From a bacterium (GTDB lineage: Bacteria; UBA9089; CG2-30-40-21), in assembly GCA_030018795.1 (NCBI GenBank), contig JASEHA010000150.1, positions 1-6,026 on the forward strand: a DNA stretch of 6,026 bases, read 5' to 3'. A program made the position numbers and the translations under genes. Numbering within the stretch: position 1 is the first letter of the stretch; every line of letters begins with the position of its first letter. Positions 1-4,909 of the stretch are shown one piece after another. The notes beneath the pieces are model-generated. The model saw only the letters and a list, made by a program, of their open reading frames with translations, made no database searches and was not told the origin of the DNA.

Positions 1-207
1 TTTCGTAGGCAATTCGATAAAACTGTAGCATATTTCAACCGCACAGGTCGAAAAATATAGCTATGATTTGTCTCGCTGATAATTAAGGCAAGACATCTTC
101 CCACTGTTCACTGAGCGATTACAATTCTTTGAAGCACGATAGCTTGCTGCCGCTTTTGGATGGATACAAAAAAGCCTGACCTGTCTCTATAACGACCATT
201 TACAAGC
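1..207. other. Intergenic region downstream of ahbB
   Basis: No gene is supported here. On the minus strand a GC-containing stretch followed by TTTTTT (about 168-177) lies some 30 bases after the ahbB stop, but no clear stem precedes it. A short plus-strand frame (about 89-168) reads DYNSLKHDSLLPLLDGYKKA, faintly like an IS1380-type transposase; this is too short to call. Confidence 0.3.
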
Positions 208-669
208 TTACAAATACTTCCTCCCGTCCTTTTTCCATTCCTTCACTGTATACATTATCTTGTAATCTAATGCACCCATATCCTCTGCGATCCCTTTTAC
301 AGTTTGCTCAAGCTCTTCCTTTGTTCTGGCATGAAACATGGCAAAGATATTATATCTCCAATCACCGGATAGCTCTCTTTCATAGCAATGAGTAATAGAT
401 GGAATTGCGGACAGCATCTTTCCCACCCTATCGGTATCCTGTGCTTCTACCTTCCATGCAACCATAGCATTTGCTTCAAATCCGGTCAGAAAATGATTTA
501 CTGTTACCCCCATCCTTCGAATAAACCCATCCCTGATATAGCCATTAATCCTTGACAAAACCTCTTTCTCGCTTAACCCTACCTGCTCTGCCACAGCCTG
601 ATAAGGCTGATTGCATACAGGAAGTTTATGGATTAGCGTTAGAATCTTTCGGTCGTATTTGTCCAGCAT
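208..669 (-). CDS. ahbB: Siroheme decarboxylase subunit, AhbB type (Lrp/AsnC-like fold)
   Basis: This 153-residue protein belongs to the AhbA/AhbB/NirDLGH family, whose members pair to decarboxylate siroheme to 12,18-didecarboxysiroheme, in the cytoplasm, on the route to haem b (Ahb) or haem d1 (Nir). The sequence shows an N-terminal winged-helix part (about residues 1-60, ending in RRMGVTVNHF) and an AsnC-like ligand domain with the beta-subunit signature THCYERE (93-99) followed by WRYNIFAMFHA (104-114). Length is normal for the family. The ATG start overlaps the ahbA stop as TAATG, with GAGG four bases before the ATG, so translation is probably coupled to ahbA. No frame damage is visible. 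Calling it AhbB and not a Nir-type subunit is inference, since no other haem genes are in view. The Lrp-like domain makes misannotation as a transcription factor likely, but the CYER/YNIF signature argues for the decarboxylase. Confidence 0.88.
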   Translation of the reverse strand: MLDKYDRKILTLIHKLPVCNQPYQAVAEQVGLSEKEVLSRINGYIRDGFIRRMGVTVNHFLTGFEANAMVAWKVEAQDTDRVGKMLSAIPSITHCYERELSGDWRYNIFAMFHARTKEELEQTVKGIAEDMGALDYKIMYTVKEWKKDGRKYL

Positions 670-1115
670 TATACCTCAAACCTCACCCGGATCTTAAACG
701 TTTTTACTGACGGCAGATTGATCATCCTTTCAATCCCTGTCTTCTCTCGTATCTCTTCGATTATCCTATCCATCTCTTCCCTTGATCTGGCGGCTATGGT
801 AAACCAGAGATTATAATCCTCGTCCCTTTGATAATTATGAGTAACCTCAGCATAGGCATTAACAATATCTGTCACAGCCTCTATTTGTTCCTCTGGCACA
901 TCCATACCAATCAGGGTTGTACTTAATCCAACTGCCTTTGGATTAAGAGAGACACCTATCCGCCGAATAATCTTGCTTTCTACCAATAAATTGACCCTCT
1001 GGATAATCTCCTCCTCACCTATCTGTATCCTCTGGGATAATACCCTAAATGGTCGTGAATCTACAGGGAAGTCTTCCTGTAGGGCATTTAATATTGTTCT
1101 GTCTACTGTATCCAT
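669..1115 (-). CDS. ahbA: Siroheme decarboxylase subunit, AhbA type (Lrp/AsnC-like fold)
   Basis: A 148-residue partner of the downstream ahbB. The two together are expected to remove the acetate carboxyls of siroheme at C12 and C18. The order is a winged-helix N-terminus (about 1-60, with RRIGVSLNPK) then the AsnC-like domain with THNYQRDEDYNLWFT (92-106), the typical alpha-subunit signature. I place the start at the ATG at 1113-1115, not at an upstream ATG at 1226. The family begins with a MDxxDRxIL segment, and GGTGG lies five bases before this ATG. The extra 37 codons would also run over a promoter-like stretch, a dyad and a hairpin. The gene shares one base with ahbB (TAATG). It appears intact, unlike everything upstream in the window. 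AhbA versus NirD-type assignment rests on motif recognition only. Confidence 0.88.
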   Translation of the reverse strand: MDTVDRTILNALQEDFPVDSRPFRVLSQRIQIGEEEIIQRVNLLVESKIIRRIGVSLNPKAVGLSTTLIGMDVPEEQIEAVTDIVNAYAEVTHNYQRDEDYNLWFTIAARSREEMDRIIEEIREKTGIERMINLPSVKTFKIRVRFEV

Positions 1116-1134
1116 TTTTACCACCAATAAGTTA

Positions 1135-1169
1135 ATTATACTTAAATACCGTTGTAATTGGTCAATTAC
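1135..1169 (-). promoter_or_regulatory. Putative ahbA promoter with a 16-bp dyad over the -35 region
   Basis: On the minus strand TATAAT (1140-1135) lies 20 bases before the ahbA ATG. A TTGACC -35-like hexamer (1165-1160) sits 19 bases further up, a slightly long spacer. The perfect dyad GTAATTG-GT-CAATTAC (1154-1169) overlaps this -35 box, which is where a repressor or other dimeric regulator could bind. The sequence features are seen directly; promoter and operator roles are inferred. Confidence 0.5.
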
Positions 1170-1187
1170 CTGTGCCAAATTCCCCCA

Positions 1188-1204
1188 TCTCCCAAAATGG
1201 GAGA
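1188..1204. repeat. Hairpin TCTCCCA-AAA-TGGGAGA
   Basis: A perfect 7-bp inverted repeat with a 3-base loop lies between the ahbA promoter region and dispersed repeat A. There is no T-run after it on either strand, so it does not look like an intrinsic terminator. It resembles the small hairpin units of the neighbouring repeat and may be its outermost unit. Confidence 0.45.
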
Positions 1205-1213
1205 GTGAACAAG

Positions 1214-1355
1214 TTGCCATCCTCATTGATAGAGGCAGACCAATCTTTTAACCACCTTGATAATGGAGCATGAGCATTCCCTCCTTCTTGATGGAGGAGC
1301 ACCAAAAAGTTCCTTCCCCATTGATGGGGGAGGGTCAGGGTGTGGGTGACTACGT
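1214..1355. repeat. Dispersed repeat, copy A (tandem mini-hairpin units)
   Basis: This stretch matches 4545-4656 in the same orientation, from TTGCCATC through AACCACCTTGAT and GGTCAGGGTG to GACTACGT. Copy A carries about 35 extra bases in the middle (about 1264-1297). It is built of small, self-complementary units around a TTGAT core, for example CCTC..GAGG near 1220-1234, CCTCC..GGAGG near 1291-1308, and the perfect CCCCAT-TG-ATGGGG near 1316-1329. No coding frame explains it. It lies against the broken 3' end of the res remnant and directly abuts the MITE-like element at 1352. Confidence 0.75.
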
Positions 1356-1478
1356 CAGACTGTGTAAAAACTCAAAATTCATGAGTCAACACCACAATAT
1401 ATTGATATGGCAAGATTGCCTGCTACTTTATATTGCATGGTAATCCTTGAGAAACCGAGTTTTTACACAGCCTGACGT
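1352..1478. mobile_element. MITE-like element, 119 bp, with 18-bp inverted ends
   Basis: The ends CAGACTGTGTAAAAACTC (1356-1373) and GAGTTTTTACACAGCCTG (1457-1474) are inverted copies with one mismatch. ACGT lies directly outside both ends (1352-1355 and 1475-1478) and is a likely 4-bp target duplication, though ACGT is itself palindromic and could belong to the ends. The interior is about 83 bp with no coding potential, so it needs a transposase supplied in trans. It interrupts the junction between repeat A and the res C-terminal remnant. Its interior supplies the TAG (1423-1425) that closes that reading frame. Confidence 0.75.
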
Positions 1479-1833
1479 GAGTTATTTCGGTCTGCCTGAC
1501 ACCTTGATGTATATTGCCAAACAAGTCCTTCGTATGACTTCCCTGAAGCCGTGCTTCAAGTATGGAAGTCCCTGACACATAGATAGTTAACTTGGTTGCG
1601 TCTAAATTAAAATCCTCAATAATAAGCTCCCTATAATGAGGTGTAAGAATTAATCGTGGTATGGGGATGTTTCTCGCATCAATAGTTTGTTTAGAGACCT
1701 GTATGATACTCTTAATCGCTTTTTTTGCTGAATCGCTAAAATAAGCAAAAGACATGCCTCCTTTCCATAGTTCTGGCACATCATGGTCAATCTTTTCGTG
1801 CTGCTGATGTTCCGCAAAGCTTAATCGTGAGGC
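1423..1833 (-). pseudogene. Type III restriction subunit (Res), C-terminal fragment
   Basis: This frame is open from 1833 (just after a stop at 1834-1836) and reads about 118 codons of plausible protein down to the MITE at 1478, then about 18 codons inside the MITE. A GTG at 1777-1779 is the only start-like codon before an internal ATG, and nothing suggests real initiation. The stretch around NIPIPRLILTPHYRELIIEDF resembles the post-helicase region of Res proteins, where an IPR-type strand precedes an FDL/FNLD segment. It overlaps the end of the N-terminal Res fragment in a different frame. Both probably came from one gene that lost the segment holding helicase motif VI and changed frame near 1830-1840. 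The true endonuclease domain is absent, so the protein cannot cut DNA. Assignment depends on context and moderate motif likeness. Confidence 0.6.
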
Positions 1834-3142
1834 TTATTGCTTGTTCAGTTAAAATTTCTGAAGCTGAAGAACGAATGGGTGCAATAGTATAAATGTTGGC
1901 AACATCCCAGCCTTCTTTAAGCATGTTTACATGGATAACAATTTCAACAATGTTATCTGGATGTTCAAGGAATATCAGTTTTTCAATAGTCTCGTCGGCT
2001 TCTTCTCCCTTTGTCTTTGTATGAACCTCGATTACCTTGCCTTTATATGTACCCCCTCTGAAATCATCACTGTCAATTAATGCCCGAAGCTGGCTGGCAT
2101 GTGTTGTATCCTTGGCAACAACCAGCATAACCGGCTTAACCTCTGGTTTATTATTCTCCAGGGCATATTCTTTTAATGATATCCTGGCACGCTCATGGAA
2201 GAAAGCTGCCAATTGCAATTTTCTGGCATCTGTTTCAATAGATTCTGGGTCATACTGGCTGAAATCAACATCTGCCTCTGTTCCTACCCATGGGTCTTTC
2301 ACATAACCAGCATGAATTGCATCTCCAAGATTGTAGGCATACAAAATATTTTTCTTGAGAGCAGGCTCTGTATTCCTTCTGTTAGTCATTGCAGCAGCAT
2401 ATGGGGTTGCAGCAAATTCAAGCCCAAATAATGGATCTATGCGGTCAAGTGATCCCATGGCAGCGTCTGCGTGATAGTGGTGTGATTCATCCAGCAATAC
2501 CACTAAGTCATCAAGTGATTTTAAGTAGTCAAAGTATGATTCGCCAAGCGTTTCCCTGAATTTCGTAATACCCTTTTCCTGCTCAATATTTTTTTGGGCA
2601 AACTGTTGAACATTGAAGATATTGATTTTAATCTGGTTGCCAAACATGGCGACAGTGGCTTGATTTTGATGGCAGTTATCTTTTGTAACTATGCGAGTGG
2701 TATTGAGATTTATCTCTTCAATTCCTCTAAAGACATACTTAGGATTATTGTTTCTACTAAAATCTTCTACTAACTTCCGATAAATGGTATTGCCTGGTGC
2801 AACTAACATAAAATGCTGTATATTATGAACAAGATACAGATATGCCACAAAAGCACCCATCAGTCGTGTCTTGCCAACACCGGTGGCAAGGGCAAAGGTA
2901 TAGGCAGGAAAGGTTCGTTCAAACGCTTGAAATTGGCGTAATTCAAGAACTGTTTGAGCATACTCTTTTGTCATTGCCTCGATTTCGGCTATATTGTCAC
3001 GATTCTCTCGTTTCATTCTTGCCAATACCTTTTTGCCGCTGCTTGATTCTAAATAGTCAGCAAAGAGCGTCAGACTCTTTTCCTGTGGATCCCTAAGGTT
3101 CATAGCGTTGGTTATGTATTGTAATGCTTGATGGTTATTCAT
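1787..3142 (-). pseudogene. Type III restriction subunit (Res), N-terminal SF2 helicase fragment
   Basis: The 451-residue frame encodes the ATP-dependent translocase part of a type III restriction enzyme, which with Mod would cut unmethylated DNA. Visible motifs: Walker A ATGVGKT (86-92), DESH box (218-221), AATP motif III (244-247), HVNMLKEGWDVAN (404-416) and SEILTEQ (428-434). The family normally continues with a GRGxRxP motif VI. Here it is replaced by an unrelated tail and a TGA at 1787-1789, so the helicase is incomplete and the nuclease domain is lost. I chose the ATG at 3140-3142 because GAGG precedes it by six bases and MNNHQALQYI is Res-like. The frame extends to an upstream ATG at 3331, but that part runs through an 18-bp palindrome and repeats. 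Normal Res proteins are about twice this length. It may still be expressed as a truncated protein. Confidence 0.8.
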
Positions 3143-3158
3143 CTTTTGCCTCGTGCTT

Positions 3159-3164
3159 ATTATA
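3159..3164 (-). promoter_or_regulatory. Possible -10 box for the res fragment
   Basis: TATAAT on the minus strand lies 16 bases before the res ATG at 3142. No convincing -35 hexamer is seen 16-18 bases further up (CACAAT is the nearest), so this is a weak call. Confidence 0.25.
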
Positions 3165-3227
3165 TACTCAATACTGGCACAAATTGTGATTTTCCTTATT
3201 TTGCAGATAGCGTCAAGAATACGGTCG

Positions 3228-3262
3228 TTGAGCGAAGTCGAAACGACGCAAAATTTTGCGTC
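3228..3262. repeat. Repeat unit: TTGAGCGAAGTCGAAAC plus an 18-bp perfect palindrome
   Basis: TTGAGCGAAGTCGAAAC (3228-3244) recurs inverted and identical at 5940-5956. It is followed at once by the perfect palindrome GACGCAAAATTTTGCGTC (3245-3262). A degenerate relative of the palindrome (GCAATATTTTGCGTCTCTAC) lies at 3680-3699 inside the second MITE-like element. These look like scattered intergenic repeats and not coding sequence. Confidence 0.6.
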
Positions 3263-3275
3263 TCTACTTCCCCCA

Positions 3276-3437
3276 TTACGAATTGAACGCATCAAGTGGG
3301 ACACAATAATAGGCGTTGCAATCGTTTTCATCGAATCCTACTTCCTTGCTCAACAATTTCCTCCTGCCACTTCCTTTAAAATAATTCGGAATCAACTGGC
3401 TAAAAGTATCAGCCTTTTCTTCATCGCTACTACTACC
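3276..3437 (-). pseudogene. Unrecognised coding remnant between mod and res
   Basis: An open frame of 53 codons without an ATG start, following a TAA at 3438-3440. It reads GSSSDEEKADTFSQLIPNYF near its start and ends with CNAYYCVPLDAFNS before TAA at 3276-3278. The mix of aromatic, charged and glycine residues looks like real protein and is unlike the surrounding repeats. I do not recognise the family. It could be the tail of an accessory gene that once sat between mod and res, as type III loci sometimes carry. It could also be a remnant of the end of mod or a chance frame. Its N-terminal side has been lost or lies beyond the REP-like element at 3461. Confidence 0.35.
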
Positions 3438-3460
3438 TTATGACATTCTTTCGCCTAATC

Positions 3461-3549
3461 TTATGGGTACGGTAGGCACCGCTCACCAAAAAGGTGTAGA
3501 TGTCAAAAATAGATTGGTGGGCAATGCCCACCCTACTCATAACCCATAA
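3461..3549. repeat. REP/MITE-like inverted repeat, 89 bp
   Basis: TTATGGGT (3461-3468) with GGTAGG (3471-3476) faces CCTAC (3532-3536) and ACCCATAA (3542-3549). The right arm also contains the palindrome GGTGGGCA-ATGCCCACC (3517-3533). The arms match imperfectly over about 27-34 bases. No target duplication is clear and no coding frame is supported. Confidence 0.6.
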
Positions 3550-3568
3550 TTTTAATTGTCACGAGGTA

Positions 3569-3734
3569 CTACTGTCGTGTCAATCCTCAATTGTCGGATA
3601 GCTTATAAAAGGCAACCACAAGGGTTGCAACTACATTGACATAGGCAAGCTTGTCTTTCGCCTTGTTCCAATGTAGAGATGCAATATTTTGCGTCTCTAC
3701 TACATGCGACATTTCAAGCTTGACACGACACTAC
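3569..3734. mobile_element. MITE-like element, 158 bp, inserted at the mod stop codon
   Basis: The ends TGTCGTGTCAA (3573-3583) and TTGACACGACA (3720-3730) are perfect 11-bp inverted copies, and the likeness continues imperfectly for about 16 more bases (to TGTCG-AT). CTAC flanks both sides (3569-3572 and 3731-3734), a likely 4-bp target duplication. The ends are 5'-TG...CA-3'. The interior has nested hairpins: GCAACC/GGTTGC near 3613-3629, CTACATTG/CAATGTAG near 3632-3675, and a GCAATATTTTGC palindrome near 3680-3691. There is no transposase. The mod TAG falls in the CTAC duplication, so the stop survives the insertion. Confidence 0.7.
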
Positions 3735-4573
3735 TCTTCTTCGTCAATCTCTTCCATTGTCCGTTCCTTGATTGGCAAGAGATATTCTTTTTTGCCAAAT
3801 TGACAGGCTTTCAAAACAGACTGTGGAATTTTTCTGACAGTGATGCGACTATCCACCCTTTCGCAGCCAGGTTCATATTTCTTCGGGCAGATAAGCAATG
3901 TTTCGTTTGCCCTCAGGTGGCTTAATATCTGCTGGACCATAGCCACGGAAAGCATCTGTGTTGTTACATAAATACTGCTGTTCAACTGTCCCTTGCCATG
4001 TTTCCAATACTCGCCCGGGCTTGGTGAAAAGGTATAGTTCATGAGCTTGCACATGGCACGAATCAGCTTTATATCGTTGTAATAAACATCAATTACCTGA
4101 TTACCGAATTCATCAATCGATATAAAGCTTGGTGCCAGCTCATAAAACTTGAAACCACCACCACCTTGCCAATTCACTGCCCTGCTGATACCACCCTGAT
4201 ATGTACCATCTACAACAGCCTTCATACGCTTATGAACATGAGTATAAGCGTGTTCACCCATTTCGATGCCGATGTATTTTCGACCCATCTTGTGGGCAAC
4301 AGCAGTAGTAGTGCCAGAGCCAAGAAAGGAGTCGAGTACAATGTCTCCATCTTTCGAAGCTAACGTAAGTATTCGCGTTATTAACCGTTCTGGCTTGGGG
4401 GTTGCAAAAACATCATTATCGTCAAATACCTTGATTTCTCGTTTTGCTTCTTGATTATCACCAACTTCTGTCCTAATCCAAATTGTTTTAGAAACCATTC
4501 CATCTTGAACATCTGTCAGAAATCTTTTTAATTGAGGTACGTTATTGCCATCTTCATTGACAGAGACAGACAC
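3731..4573 (-). pseudogene. Type III DNA methyltransferase (Mod), C-terminal fragment
   Basis: Mod proteins carry an adenine-N6 methyltransferase with the DPPY motif early, then a target-recognition region, then the AdoMet motif I. This 280-residue frame holds only the later parts: the end of the recognition region (QLKRFLTDVQDG from about residue 14, EVGDNQEAKREI), ATPKPERLI (57-65), motif I DSFLGSGT (81-88), IGIEMGEHAYTH (101-112), NWQGGGGFKFYELAP (134-148), and the usual tail ending in EEIDEEE. The DPPY half is missing. The first ten or so residues come from dispersed repeat B, and a stop lies three codons above the GTG at 4571-4573, so the gene was cut there. The natural TAG stop is kept. 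Together with the downstream Res fragment it marks a former mod-res operon. Without DPPY it should be catalytically dead. Confidence 0.85.
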
Positions 4574-4656
4574 AATCTTCTAACCACCTTGATGGGGAAG
4601 CACCAGAAAGTTCCCGCCCCCTTGATGGGGAATGGTCAGGGTGGGGGTGACTACGT
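4545..4656. repeat. Dispersed repeat, copy B
   Basis: This is the second, shorter copy of the repeat at 1214-1355, in the same direction, sharing TTGCCATC, CAATCTT-TAACCACCTTGAT, GAGCACCA/GAAGCACCA, GGTCAGGGTG and GACTACGT. It keeps the small TTGAT-centred units (CCACCTTGATGGGG, CCCCCTTGATGGGG). It replaces the missing N-terminal part of mod, and its inner end supplies the first residues of the present mod frame. Confidence 0.75.
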
Positions 4657-4757
4657 GCCAAGCTTTCACACTAACGTGAACCATTCTCCAATTTCGTCTT
4701 TTGTCAACCTATACAATTCATAAGCTATCTGGTCAACCTGGCGTTCGTATTCTTTGA

Positions 4758-4798
4758 CCTGCCTGCCAGCGTCCTCGTTCAGGCAGGCTTTTGCCTGC
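4758..4798. repeat. Overlapping hairpins CCTGCCTG/CAGGCAGG and GCAGGC/GCCTGC
   Basis: CCTGCCTG (4758-4765) pairs with CAGGCAGG (4780-4787). The overlapping GCAGGC (4783-4788) can instead pair with GCCTGC (4793-4798) over a TTTT loop, so the two stems compete. This is a repeat-type sequence next to the three-way-junction element. Confidence 0.5.
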
Positions 4799-4800
4799 TT

Positions 4801-4854
4801 AGTAACACAAGCATCCTGCTTGTGCTCTTCTTCAAGCTGGAAGCTTGAGTTACT
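4801..4854. repeat. 54-bp palindromic repeat that can fold as a three-way junction
   Basis: AGTAAC (4801-4806) and GTTACT (4849-4854) form a closing stem around two hairpins: CACAAGC/GCTTGTG (4806-4812 with 4818-4824) and TCAAGCT/AGCTTGA (4832-4838 with 4842-4848), separated by CTCTTC. All stems are perfect; only base 4806 is shared between two of them. The element lies inside the remnant frame of the restriction-modification tail. Confidence 0.65.
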
Positions 4855-4865
4855 TTTTGTAGTTA

Positions 4866-4909
4866 TTACCTAATTATATTGCATAATTAAAGTCATTGTT
4901 ACCTAATTA
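4866..4909. repeat. Direct repeat TTACCTAATTA, 33 bp apart, with inner dyad
   Basis: TTACCTAATTA occurs at 4866-4876 and 4899-4909, 33 bp apart (about three helical turns). Between and overlapping them lies the perfect dyad TAATTAT-ATTGC-ATAATTA (4871-4889). It falls at the boundary between two gene remnants and could be a protein-binding site or a rearrangement scar; its role is unknown. Confidence 0.4.

Larger units (their letters stand above)
4666..4869 (-). pseudogene. C-terminal tail of a restriction-modification protein (Eco57I-like/type IIG-like)
   Basis: An open frame without ATG, GTG or TTG start runs from after a TAG (4870-4872) to TGA (4666-4668). Its last part, ERQVDQIAYELYRLTKDEI, closely resembles the C-terminal motif (IDxLVYELYGLTEEEI) common to large Eco57I-type and type I/IIG methyltransferase-endonucleases, where it closes the specificity region. 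The first two thirds run through palindromic repeats (4758-4854) and probably are not original coding sequence. Nothing of the catalytic domains remains. It lies between the broken mod and the broken ATPase gene, in the same direction. It may have belonged to the same system as the helicase/methyltransferase remnant at 5690-5857, since such proteins are often encoded together, but that link is inference. Confidence 0.55.

Noticed and set aside
89..168. Plus-strand remnant of an IS1380-type transposase
   Set aside because: Only about 20 residues show a faint likeness (DYNSLKHDSLLPLL), without flanking motifs or inverted ends. It is too short to call.
160..207. Intrinsic terminator after ahbB
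   Set aside because: A T-run is present on the minus strand, but no stable stem directly precedes it.
208..1115. Pair of Lrp/AsnC transcription regulators
   Set aside because: The fold is shared, but THNYxRDxxYNLWFT and CYERE..WRYNIFAMFHA are siroheme decarboxylase signatures, and tandem overlapping genes fit the heterodimer.
1116..1226. N-terminal extension of AhbA from an ATG at 1226
   Set aside because: The extra residues cross the promoter-like sequence, the dyad and the hairpin, and the family starts at MDxxDR. The ATG at 1115 has a fitting ribosome-binding site.
973..1251. Plus-strand frame opposite ahbA
   Set aside because: It is antisense to a well-supported gene and passes through the repeat region, with no recognisable motif or ribosome-binding site.
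1214..1355. CRISPR array
   Set aside because: Units are short, degenerate and self-complementary, without constant repeat length or unique spacers, and no cas gene is in view.
3143..3331. Longer Res start at 3331
   Set aside because: The extension runs through a perfect 18-bp palindrome and a dispersed repeat, and a good GAGG site precedes the ATG at 3142.
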